NCBI RefSeq assembly: GCF_001431595.1
Contig: NZ_LDJO01000024.1
Span: forward strand, 1-64,000
DNA from: Stenotrophomonas acidaminiphila
GTDB taxonomy: Bacteria > Pseudomonadota > Gammaproteobacteria > Xanthomonadales > Xanthomonadaceae
Direction of reading: 5' to 3'
DNA length: 64,000 bases
This document shows positions 1 through 7,041 of this stretch, in pieces; within the stretch, counting starts at the first letter, position 1, and every line of letters starts with the position of its first letter. The translations under genes and the position numbers were made by a program. A model generated the notes under the pieces. It saw only the letters and a list, made by a program, of their open reading frames with translations, searched no databases and had not been told where the DNA came from.

Positions 1-876
1 CGGAACTCTGGCCGGTCCACGCACGTCCTCGGCCAGCGTTGCCAGCTTGTCACGCACCAGCGTTTCCAGCACTGCGGTATCGGTGAGGTAGGTTCCGGCA
101 TCGCCTTCGGCGAACAGGTCGCGGCGGATGCCGCCGCCTGCCTGCCGGTAAGTGTCCAGCCCGACGAAACGCACCAGCGCGTGCGCGGCGTCGATTTCGC
201 GCTCGGTCAGGCGCTCGCGCAGCTTGGACGGGCTGCGCTGCCATTCCGGCGCACCATAGAACGCGGCTTCCTGCGCGGCGTGGTCGTCGGTGATGGTCAA
301 GGCCATCAACTGTTCCAGCGTCACGCCACCGGCCCGATAGTCGGCCATCAGGCGCGGCGAGACGTTCGCCAGCTTCAAGCGCCGCTGCACCACCAGCGGG
401 GACACGCCGAAGTCGGCGGCAATGTCCTCGATGGGTCGGCCTTCCTCGACCAGCGCGGCGAACGCCTCGAACTGGTCGGCGGGGTGCATCTGCTCGCGCA
501 TCAGGTTTTCCGCGAGGCTGACGGTACGAGCGGAAGCATCGGGCACCAGCAGGCACGGCACTTCGTAGTCGGCGGGAATGCGCTTCTTCTTCGCCAGCAG
601 CTTCAAGGCGGTCAGGCGGCGATCACCGGCCACCACCTCGTAAGTCTCGCCATCGGCGGAAAGGATGACGATCAGGTTTTGCAGCAGGCCGATGCGGGCA
701 ATGCTCGCGGCCAGTTCGGGGATGGACTGGCGCGGCGTCGTCCGCACGTTGCGCTTGGAACGGCGCGGGAGCAACTGCGAAAGGGGAACCAAGATCAGGT
801 TCTTGGTCGGGTCGGCCACTTCCAGCGGTGCGGCGGTTTCGATGGCGACGGTTTCGGTTTTCAGGACTGCGTTCAT
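1..876 (-). CDS. ParB/RepB/Spo0J-type partition protein, truncated by window edge
   Basis: The reverse-strand frame opens at an ATG preceded by AGGAGT and runs off the left edge without a stop, giving 292 codons. The ParB N-terminal nuclease-like/CTP-binding fold is visible: a segment beginning LVPLSQLRRSRRNVR, then ELAASIARIGLLQNL and the signature VVAGDRRLTALK at about residues 75-90. A region with SLAENLMREQMHPADQFEAF and an HTH-like stretch follow. Such proteins sit in the maintenance region of integrative conjugative elements beside a DUF932 gene, as here. It may act in partition or as a regulator of the element; which cannot be told from sequence. The C-terminus is outside the window. 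Confidence 0.85.
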   Translation of the reverse strand, partial: MNAVLKTETVAIETAAPLEVADPTKNLILVPLSQLLPRRSKRNVRTTPRQSIPELAASIARIGLLQNLIVILSADGETYEVVAGDRRLTALKLLAKKKRIPADYEVPCLLVPDASARTVSLAENLMREQMHPADQFEAFAALVEEGRPIEDIAADFGVSPLVVQRRLKLANVSPRLMADYRAGGVTLEQLMALTITDDHAAQEAAFYGAPEWQRSPSKLRERLTEREIDAAHALVRFVGLDTYRQAGGGIRRDLFAEGDAGTYLTDTAVLETLVRDKLATLAEDVRGPARVP

Positions 877-954
877 GGTGATGACTCCTAGAGGTTGGGA
901 TGCAGCAGCGAGAGAAGCGGCAAGGGCTGCTGCCTGCCCCTGCCGCGTGAGGAT

Positions 955-1779
955 TCAGGCTTTCAACTGGCGCAGGCCATCGGCCAGCAGCCACAGGGCG
1001 CGGTTCAGGCGCACGCTTTGGTCGATGCCCTGCACGGGCCGGGTGGTCTGGCGGCGGCCATTCGCGGCGCGGGCGGACAGGCCGCCTTTGGTCAAGTTCT
1101 CCTGCGTGCGGTTGAACACGCTCCACAGGTCGCGGCGGTCGTCGTCATGGCGGCGCGGCATCAGAATTTGCGATTCCGTGATGGGCGCGGGCTTGTCCTT
1201 GTCGTACTTCAACGCCAGCGCAGCGCGGGCGAACACTTCCGATTCCCCGGCGTCGAGCGTGATGGCGCGCATGGCATCGCGCGATTCCTGCGCCCGGTCG
1301 AAGCCGTGCAGGACTTCGTAGGCGCCTTCGATGACGTGCCCGGCTACGTCGCCCTTGTGGGGAACGCGCACGTCGGCCACGGTGTCGCCACAAACAAGGC
1401 CATTGCTGCAAACGAAGCGGAACATCCCGGCCAGCATCTGGTAGCTGCTGGTGCCGTCATGGGAGTTCAGCAGGATGATTTCGTTGGCCTCGCGGCCGTT
1501 GATCTGGCTCGCGTGACGCAGCCGGATCATGTGCTTGGTGTAGTCGCGGCGGTCGTCGTGACGCACGCGGGTTTGCGTCACCATGAAAGGCTCGAAGCCT
1601 TCCCCGCGCAGTTCTTGCAGCACGGTGGCGGTGGGGATGTAGCTGTACCGCTCGGAGCGGCTTTCGTGCGGGGCCTCCGCGAAGATGGACGGGGCCACGG
1701 CCCGGATTTGGTCATCGGACAAGGGACGTTCCGAACGCAGCACCGGGGAACGGGAAGCGAAGCGGGATGCGAGTTGCAT
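955..1779 (-). CDS. DUF932 domain protein
   Basis: This 274-residue protein starts at an ATG with AGGAGA eight bases upstream. The stretches SERYSYIPTATVLQELR, TRVRHDDRRDYTKHMIRLRH and EIILLNSHDGTSSYQM are typical of DUF932, a family of plasmid and integrative-element proteins related to phage proteins of unknown biochemical role. It lies 78 bp upstream of the parB-like gene on the same strand and is probably co-transcribed with it from a promoter beyond the structured leader at 1958-2030. No catalytic residues can be assigned. The family call is confident; the function is unknown. Confidence 0.85.
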   Translation of the reverse strand: MQLASRFASRSPVLRSERPLSDDQIRAVAPSIFAEAPHESRSERYSYIPTATVLQELRGEGFEPFMVTQTRVRHDDRRDYTKHMIRLRHASQINGREANEIILLNSHDGTSSYQMLAGMFRFVCSNGLVCGDTVADVRVPHKGDVAGHVIEGAYEVLHGFDRAQESRDAMRAITLDAGESEVFARAALALKYDKDKPAPITESQILMPRRHDDDRRDLWSVFNRTQENLTKGGLSARAANGRRQTTRPVQGIDQSVRLNRALWLLADGLRQLKA

Positions 1780-1957
1780 GGCATTTCTCCTGACAAAGAA
1801 AAAAAGGTTTGCTGTTAACCGCACACCGGATTCCTAGATTCGGAAGCCCAGCCTTTCGGCTGTTCGGTGCGGTCGGCACGAGGAACCCGGTTGGCCCTGT
1901 TGCCACCGTCTTTCCTGAGTTCATCGCCCGCGACGGTCAGGAGCGCGCGAACGGGGG

Positions 1958-2030
1958 CCGTCAAGGAGGCAAGCGCAGGGTTGGTGCGGCCCGCAGCGAA
2001 GCGAGGACACGGCCCTGCGCGCCTTGACGG
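1958..2030 (-). ncRNA. Structured 5' leader of DUF932-parB operon (radC-motif-like candidate)
   Basis: Two nested perfect stems can be drawn. The outer one pairs CCGTCAAGG (1958-1966) with CCTTGACGG (2022-2030). The inner one pairs GCGCAGGG (1973-1980) with CCCTGCGC (2013-2020). A related CCGTCA/TGACGG stem stands upstream of the radC gene in this same element at 4687-4729. The Rfam radC RNA motif is known from leaders of radC and other mobile-element genes, so this may be a member, but the consensus could not be checked. Confidence 0.45.
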
Positions 2031-2341
2031 CACACAGGCGCGGGCTACAGTCGCGGCGAAGGTGATGAAGTCAGGGGAGACGGCTGGACATGGCAACGGC
2101 CTCCAGCACGCCGACCGCACGGCAAGCGAAGCGCGCAGGCCCGAAGCTGGAAGCCGGGCCGGAGGCGTCAGCCGAGCGGAGCGAGGGAACGATGGAAGCC
2201 CGTCAGGGGCGAGACGCCGCAGGCGGCTCGATGCGCAGCACGACAGCGCGGCCGGCCATGTTTCTTGGCCGGAAACGCCCAGACATCAATGCTCCAGTCT
2301 TTGGTCACGTCAGCAGTTCACTTGCGCCATAGCCAGACTGA

Positions 2342-2369
2342 CTATATGATTCGTATATGTTTCATATAG
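2342..2369 (+). promoter_or_regulatory. Palindromic AT-rich operator/promoter of the ParD-like gene
   Basis: CTATATG at 2342-2348 is the exact reverse complement of CATATAG at 2363-2369, with an AT-rich centre containing TATATG. The site lies about 10-40 bases before the ParD-like start codon, where an autoregulating ribbon-helix-helix antitoxin would bind. No Shine-Dalgarno sequence is evident between the site and the ATG. Confidence 0.5.
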
Positions 2370-2379
2370 ATCAAAACAC

Positions 2380-2592
2380 ATGGGTATCGTGAACATCGAC
2401 GACGATCTGCATGACCAACTGCGCAAGGCAAGCGCGGTGTCGTGCAGGTCGATCAATGCGCAGGCGGCCTTCTGGATCAGGATCGGCATGCTGTGCGAAA
2501 TGAATCCGATGCAGAGCTTCAACGATATCGTTGCTCGTGAACTGCGGGCCGCAGGCGTTGTGGCGCAACCCATCAAGATGGGGTCGGCATGA
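2380..2592 (+). CDS. ParD-like small antitoxin-type protein
   Basis: This 70-residue protein opens MGIVNIDDDLHDQLRKAS and continues with SINAQAAFWIRIGMLCE, the pattern of a ribbon-helix-helix N-terminus and helical tail seen in the ParD-like family. Its stop overlaps the start of the methionine aminopeptidase gene by four bases (ATGA), so the two are translationally coupled. The palindrome at 2342-2369 fits autoregulation. In place of a ParE toxin the partner gene is a MetAP; this pairing recurs in mobile elements as far as I recall, but whether it acts as a toxin-antitoxin pair is unproven. Confidence 0.75.
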   Translation: MGIVNIDDDLHDQLRKASAVSCRSINAQAAFWIRIGMLCEMNPMQSFNDIVARELRAAGVVAQPIKMGSA

Positions 2593-3356
2593 CCAAGCGG
2601 CCAGAAGAAATCGCGCTGATGGCGGAGTCGGGCCAGCTTTTGGCGCAGGTGTTCGGCCATCTTGATCGGCTGAACCTGATCGGCATGTCCACGATGCAGG
2701 TCAACGATCTGGTCGATGGCCTCATCGTCCATGAACTCAAAGCGCGCCCGGCCAGCAAAGGGCAATACGGGTACGCCTACGCGCTCAACGCTTCCCGCAA
2801 CCATGTGGTCTGCCACGGCGTTCCTTCCACCGAGGACATCCTGCAGGACGGGGACATCGTCAATTTCGACATCACGTTGGAAAAGAACGGCTACATCGCC
2901 GATTCCAGCAAGACCTATCTCGTGGGAGAAGTGCCTCTTCCTGCCAGGCGGCTCGTGCAGACGGCCTACGAGGCGATGTGGAAAGGCATCCGGACCGTCC
3001 GCCCCGGCGCCACGCTCGGCGACGTGGGCCATGCCATCGAACGGCATGCCCGCCGCCATGGCTACTCGGTGGTCAGGGAGTATTGCGGCCACGGCATTGG
3101 CCGCGAGATGCACGAGGAACCCCAGGTGCTGCACTGGGGCCAGCCGGGCACCGGCCTGAGACTGCGGGAAGGCATGGTGTTCACCATAGAGCCCATGGTG
3201 AACCAGGGGAGGCACGCCGTGCGCACCGAAGCCGACGGCTGGACGGTCGTCACGCGCGATGGGCGGCTGTCCGCCCAGTTCGAGCACACCGTGGTCGTCA
3301 CTGGGCACGGCGTACAAGTGTTGACCCTGCGTGCCGATGAAAACAGAATGTACTGA
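2589..3356 (+). CDS. map: Type I methionine aminopeptidase, mobile-element copy
   Basis: The 255-residue protein has the complete MetAP-I pita-bread fold. It would remove N-terminal methionine from nascent proteins in the cytoplasm. Metal ligands are visible in order: Asp in VNFDIT, Asp in IADSSKTY, His in CGHGIGREMHEEP, Glu in FTIEPMV and Glu in FEHTVVVT. It is about the size of chromosomal MetAPs (roughly 260 residues), but it is coupled by a 4-bp overlap to a ParD-like gene rather than sitting near rpsB. The host presumably has a housekeeping copy elsewhere, so this one may serve the element, for example by processing a specific protein. The enzyme call is firm; the role is inferred. Confidence 0.9.
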   Translation: MTKRPEEIALMAESGQLLAQVFGHLDRLNLIGMSTMQVNDLVDGLIVHELKARPASKGQYGYAYALNASRNHVVCHGVPSTEDILQDGDIVNFDITLEKNGYIADSSKTYLVGEVPLPARRLVQTAYEAMWKGIRTVRPGATLGDVGHAIERHARRHGYSVVREYCGHGIGREMHEEPQVLHWGQPGTGLRLREGMVFTIEPMVNQGRHAVRTEADGWTVVTRDGRLSAQFEHTVVVTGHGVQVLTLRADENRMY

Positions 3357-3470
3357 ACCCCCGGGGGGGGGTGGAATTCAGCCTTGCGTATCCCATGTCG
3401 GCAACTTACCTCAGGTGAGGGTGTTGCGCTTCAAAGTTGAGACCGCCCCGATCTTCTCTTGGATCAAGCA

Positions 3471-3923
3471 ATGACGACAGACTGGACGGCCATCACACAT
3501 GAAAACTATCGTAGTGTAAGCGGTCCGTTCTATCACGGAACCAGAGCTAAATTGTCAGTCGACGATTTGCTTACGACTGGATATACATCGCATTTTGAAA
3601 GCGGAAGAATGCTCAAGCATGTATATTTTTCCGCGACGTTGGAGCCCGCCATTTGGGGCGCGGAGCTTGCAATGTCTTTGTCGTGCCTGCATGGCCGTGG
3701 CTACGTATACATCGTCGAACCAACCGGACCATTTGAGGACGATCCGAATCTTACGAACAAGAGATTTCCGGGGAATCCAACACAGTCATACCGAACACAG
3801 GAGCCATTAAGAATCATTGGCACTGTTGCGGACTGGCAAGGTCACTCTCCCGAAGCGATTCAGAAAATGCTTGATTCCTTGGCGGACCTTAGACGCCGCG
3901 GTCTGGCCGCTATTGAGGACTGA
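3471..3923 (+). CDS. arr: NAD(+)--rifampin ADP-ribosyltransferase (Arr family)
   Basis: This 150-residue protein matches the Arr-2 type in length and along its whole sequence, including PFYHGTRA, LLTTGYTSHFE, KHVYFSA, WGAELAMSLS and VEPTGPFEDDPNLTNKRFP. Arr enzymes ADP-ribosylate the C23 hydroxyl of rifamycins and so inactivate them. The key His (in YHG), Tyr (in VYF) and Asp (in FEDD) are present. The ATG at 3471 gives the family's usual length; a TTG four codons upstream is possible. Base composition is more AT-rich than the neighbouring genes, suggesting separate acquisition. I see no clear attC site after it, so cassette origin is not shown. Confidence 0.93.
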   Translation: MTTDWTAITHENYRSVSGPFYHGTRAKLSVDDLLTTGYTSHFESGRMLKHVYFSATLEPAIWGAELAMSLSCLHGRGYVYIVEPTGPFEDDPNLTNKRFPGNPTQSYRTQEPLRIIGTVADWQGHSPEAIQKMLDSLADLRRRGLAAIED

Positions 3924-4072
3924 CTGACATTGTCGTCCAGTATGCAACATCTAGGAAGTCGGCCCTGCTCGACTCAGTTTCGCTGCAGCTGTTCCTGACT
4001 GACGGCCAGAGGCCGCCAGCATGCTTGCGCGCGCAGGCCCGCGAGGGCCGGAGCTGCAACACCGGGCGCAGC

Positions 4073-4092
4073 AAAAGGGGGCCGAAGCCCCC
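4073..4092 (-). terminator. Rho-independent terminator of radC
   Basis: Read on the reverse strand, GGGGGC, a TTCG tetraloop and GCCCCC are followed by TTTT, starting five bases after the radC stop codon. This is a textbook intrinsic terminator. Confidence 0.85.
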
Positions 4093-4096
4093 AAGA

Positions 4097-4603
4097 TCAA
4101 AGCAGGCCGCGTTCGGCGAATGACGTGGTACAGCTCCCGGAGACGATGATGTGATCCAGCGTGCGAACGTCCACCAACGCCAGCGCCTGCCGGAGCTGCG
4201 AGGTCAGTGCCTTGTCTGCCGCGCTCGGCTCGGGGTTCCCGCTCGGATGGTTGTGCGAAACGATGACAGCCGCCGCGTTGAGCCGAAGCGCCTGCTTGAC
4301 GACCTCACGCGGATGCACCTCGGCAGCGTCGATCGTGCCGTGGAACATCTCCACGTACTCGATCAGCCGATGGCGCGTGTCGAGGAACAGGATTGCGAAG
4401 ACCTCATGCTCGAAGCCGGCTAGCTTGGTGCGCAGGTACTCCTTGACCGTCGCCGGCGAGCTGAATTCGGTACCGCGCTGCATCTTCTGGTCGATGACCC
4501 GACGCGCGGCGTCCAGGATCTGATCGGCCGACGCCGGCCGATAGCGGCCACGGCCGTCACGCACCAGCAGCGAGGCATCGGAAAAGAGGGAGAACTGCGA
4601 CAT
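4097..4603 (-). CDS. radC: RadC-family JAB/MPN domain protein
   Basis: The 168-residue protein carries the JAMM metalloprotease-like signature: a Glu in the stretch before FHGTIDAAEVHPREVVK and the HxH...D block SHNHPSGNPEPSAAD at about residues 119-133. The lack of the N-terminal UPF0758 helix-hairpin region of chromosomal RadC (about 220 residues) marks it as the short mobile-element form. The name is historical; a repair role is not supported experimentally, and the biochemical activity is unknown. It is a single-gene unit with its own structured leader and strong terminator. Confidence 0.9.
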   Translation of the reverse strand: MSQFSLFSDASLLVRDGRGRYRPASADQILDAARRVIDQKMQRGTEFSSPATVKEYLRTKLAGFEHEVFAILFLDTRHRLIEYVEMFHGTIDAAEVHPREVVKQALRLNAAAVIVSHNHPSGNPEPSAADKALTSQLRQALALVDVRTLDHIIVSGSCTTSFAERGLL

Positions 4604-4686
4604 GATCGTGCTCCGGTTGCTCGGGCGGAATTGCCCGGAACCGGCACCAGCACGGCGCAGCGCAAGCAGTCAGGGGGCGAAGCCGG

Positions 4687-4729
4687 CCGTCAGGACGCCA
4701 GCGCGCAAGGCGCGCGCCGCCCTTGACGG
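4687..4729 (-). ncRNA. Structured leader of radC (candidate radC RNA motif)
   Basis: CCGTCA at 4687-4692 pairs with TGACGG at 4724-4729. Inside lies GCGCGC (4701-4706), AAG and GCGCGC (4710-4715), a second stem. The outer stem shares its CCGTCA/TGACGG sequence with the leader of the DUF932 gene at 1958-2030. Position upstream of radC fits the published radC RNA motif, but the consensus structure was not checked. Confidence 0.45.
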
Positions 4730-4978
4730 CGAGAACGCCGTGGTACGGTGAAGGGAACAGCAAGACCGCCCCACTCCCTCACACCCCGGCCCTTGGCAAG
4801 CGGAGCGCGCAGGCCCGCCAGGGCCGGAGGCGCCAAGAATCAAAGCCGGATGGCCGCGACTCGAGGCGTGGGGTCAACCCGCAAGCCCGACGGCGAAACG
4901 CCAGAACGCGCGACAGGGGCTTAGTCGAGCCCCGGCAGGAGGCCATTCTTCACTGCGCAGTAAAAATTGCCATTTGGT

Positions 4979-4988
4979 CGAATATTCG
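4979..4988. promoter_or_regulatory. Palindrome CGAATATTCG in the abiE promoter region
   Basis: A perfect 10-bp palindrome lies about 50 bp before the chosen abiEi start, beside a second inverted repeat, GTAAA (4989-4993) with TTTAC (5003-5007). AbiEi antitoxins are known to bind inverted repeats and repress their own promoter, so this is a plausible operator. Confidence 0.4.
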
Positions 4989-5036
4989 GTAAAGTACCTA
5001 TATTTACTGAACAGCAAACGAGCCACCACTGCCCGC

Positions 5037-6131
5037 ATGTTTGAGTCCAGCCTAACCGAACAACAGTTGATTGCGCGCTTCCTTGACGCCCTGCGGGAGC
5101 TTCCGGGGGTGGAGGCCGACTTCGACCATTGGGAACCCGTCGGCACGCACGATGATCGTGGGCACGATGCTCAGGTCGATCTGCACGTCGCCGGCAAGTC
5201 CTTCGTCCTACTGCTTGAAGCCAAGAAGGCCGTTTTTCCCCGAGATGTGCGTCAGGTGATCTGGCAGCTTCGGGCGGCGAGCCACGAGAGGCCTGCTGGG
5301 CACGGGGAAAAGCCTTTGTCGTTCCTCGTTGCCGAATCCATCTCCCCAGGCGCGAAAGAACTACTCCGAAGTGAGCGCGTCGGCTACTACGACAGCGGCG
5401 GTAGCCTGTACTTGCCTGCGCCAGGTGCATACCTCTATATCGACAAACCGCCACCCAAGGCCCTGGCGAAGTCGGTGCGCACACTGTTTACCGGACGACG
5501 CGCCCAAGTGCTTCACGCCCTGTTGGTCCAGCATCAAAGCTGGTTCGGCGTCACCGAGTTGGCACAGCAAGCCATGGTGTCGCCCGCCACCGCCTCGCAA
5601 GTGCTGACCGAGTTGGAACGCTTTGACTGGCTGGAGGCGCGTGGGCAGGGTCCGAGCAAGGAGCGCTACCTACGGGAGCCGGCAGCCTTGCTGGACGCAT
5701 GGGCCAAGGAACTTGCAACTATCCGTCAGCCGACCCTGCGCCGGTACTACGTGCCAGGCGCGAAGGCCGATACGCTGGTGGCGCAAATCGGCCAATTTTT
5801 CGACGCGCACGACGTCCAGCACGCGATCAGCCACGAGGCCGCCGCGCAGCGCTATGCACCATTCCTTTCCAGCGTCTCCCAGGTTCGTGTGCGGGTGCTA
5901 ATCGGTGCGAGCGCTGATGCGGCGATCGGCGACCTCGATGCACGCGTGGTCAACGAAGGCGCCAACTTGGCCGTCATCGAAGCCAAGTCGCCGGGCGAAC
6001 TGCTGTTTCGCGAGAAGATCGATGGCCTGTGGCTGGCGAGCCCCATCCAAATCTATCTCGACCTGTTGCGCGGCGAAGGCCGATCCAAGGAAATGGCCGG
6101 GCACTTCCGCAAGGAAAGGATCGGCTTCTGA
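5037..6131 (+). CDS. AbiEi-family antitoxin/regulator of type IV toxin-antitoxin system
   Basis: The 364-residue protein combines an N-terminal PD-(D/E)xK-like region (AQVDLHVAGKSFVLLLEAKK, about residues 40-60) with a central winged helix (VTELAQQAMVSPATASQVLTELERF, about residues 165-190) and a C-terminal domain typical of AbiEi relatives. AbiEi proteins repress their own operon and counteract the AbiEii nucleotidyltransferase in abortive infection. The ATG at 5037 is chosen although no Shine-Dalgarno is obvious; an in-frame TTG at 4974 is an alternative. Its TGA shares one base with the next ATG (TGATG), coupling it to abiEii. The family assignment rests on architecture and partner gene. 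Confidence 0.75.
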   Translation: MFESSLTEQQLIARFLDALRELPGVEADFDHWEPVGTHDDRGHDAQVDLHVAGKSFVLLLEAKKAVFPRDVRQVIWQLRAASHERPAGHGEKPLSFLVAESISPGAKELLRSERVGYYDSGGSLYLPAPGAYLYIDKPPPKALAKSVRTLFTGRRAQVLHALLVQHQSWFGVTELAQQAMVSPATASQVLTELERFDWLEARGQGPSKERYLREPAALLDAWAKELATIRQPTLRRYYVPGAKADTLVAQIGQFFDAHDVQHAISHEAAAQRYAPFLSSVSQVRVRVLIGASADAAIGDLDARVVNEGANLAVIEAKSPGELLFREKIDGLWLASPIQIYLDLLRGEGRSKEMAGHFRKERIGF

Positions 6132-7041
6132 TGGCCAAGCCTGCAACGTTCGACGGCTACAGCGACCAATCACGGTGGACTGCGAACGTGTCCTTGTAAC
6201 GCTGCTGCGCGGTCTCGGACCATGGAAGGATTCGGTATACCTGGTCGGCGGCCTCACACCACGGTATCTCGTCACCGCGCGACCGCCCGCGGTTCCGGCG
6301 CATGCTGGCACGCTGGACGTGGATATCGTAATCGACCTGCAGATCCTGGCCGACACCGAGGCGTACCACACGCTGGAGGACAACCTCAAGAAGATGGGCT
6401 TCGAGCGCGCCGAAAACGACGCGGGGAAGAAGCTCTCGTGGCGTTGGCAGACCCGCACCGAACACGGCGCGTTGATGGTGTTGGAACTGCTCGCGGACGC
6501 GCCGGACATCGCCGGCGGCAAGGTACAACCGCTGCCGACCGAGGGGACGATCTCGGCCTTGAACATCCCGCATTCATCCATCGTCTTCGACCTACACCAG
6601 GTAACCGAGATCCAAGCAGAGTTGTTGGGCGGCAATGGCATCGCCACCGAGAACATCAGGCACGCAAGTCTCGTCAGCTTCACTTGCTTGAAGTCCTTCG
6701 CGTTCGACCAACGCTTCGAGCGCAAGGACGCACACGACCTGGTCTACTGCATCGACCATGCACCAGAAGGCATGGACGCCGTGGTCGAGTCCTTCCGCAA
6801 AGAGCGATCCGGCAAGCATGGCGCGGTCGTCGAAGCATCGCTCACGATCCTTCGCAGCCGATTTGCAGGCGACGAGAAGACAGAGGGCTATCGCAAAGAT
6901 GGCCCTATATCGGTCGCCAAGTTCGAACTTGGGGAAGGTGATGAGCCGGAGCAGCGCGAGGCGCGAGCGTTGCGCCAACGGCAGGTCAGCGACTTGATTG
7001 AACAGCTTCTTGCCCGGCTCGCTAGGGAGGGCACCGCATGA
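6131..7041 (+). CDS. AbiEii nucleotidyltransferase toxin, apparent 5' frameshift
   Basis: From the coupled ATG at 6131 the frame reads MAKPATFDGYSDQ and then hits a stop at 6197-6199. The rest of the protein (from TVDCERVLVTLLRGLG) lies in another frame up to 7041. One extra base near 6165-6171 would join both parts into a normal product of about 304 residues. Nucleotidyltransferase hallmarks are intact in the main frame: YLVGGLTPRYLV and, after a spacer, the metal-binding DVD at 6316-6324. AbiEii-type enzymes act by transferring nucleotides, with tRNA a known target for relatives. Expression could instead start at GTG 6175, with loss of about 15 residues. A real mutation, an assembly error or the internal start are all possible. 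Confidence 0.7.

Larger units (their letters stand above)
1780..2379. other. Gene-poor region: leader of the DUF932-parB operon plus a dispersed repeat copy
   Basis: These 600 bases hold no convincing coding region; the short open frames on both strands lack ribosome sites and family features. The left part is the reverse-strand leader of the DUF932 gene, with a nested hairpin at 1958-2030. A copy of the GCGCGCAGGCCCG element lies at 2131-2143, followed by GGGCCGGAG at 2156-2164, and recurs near 4029 and 4805. The right end is AT-rich and carries the palindromic promoter/operator of the ParD-like gene. Confidence 0.6.
4604..5036. other. Gene-poor region between radC and abiEi
   Basis: No convincing gene is present in this 433-base stretch. 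It holds the radC leader with its stem at 4687-4729, a third copy of the GCGCGCAGGCCCG...GGGCCGGAG element at 4805-4829, a small hairpin (GGGGCT at 4916-4921 with AGCCCC at 4928-4933), and an AT-rich promoter region before abiEi. Confidence 0.55.

Noticed and set aside
2022-2056. A forward sigma-70 promoter (TTGACG and TACAGT) near 2025
   Set aside because: The -35-like bases are the arm of the leader hairpin, and there is no convincing gene downstream on that strand. The similar TTGACG/TACGGT near 4723 is explained the same way.
2090-2332. A possible 80-residue gene before the ParD-like gene
   Set aside because: Its sequence is low-complexity Ala/Arg/Glu, spans a dispersed repeat copy and has no homology signal or conserved ribosome site.
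3924-4072. An integron attC site after arr
   Set aside because: No paired RYYYAAC/GTTRRRY core sites with the expected imperfect inverted structure could be found by eye.
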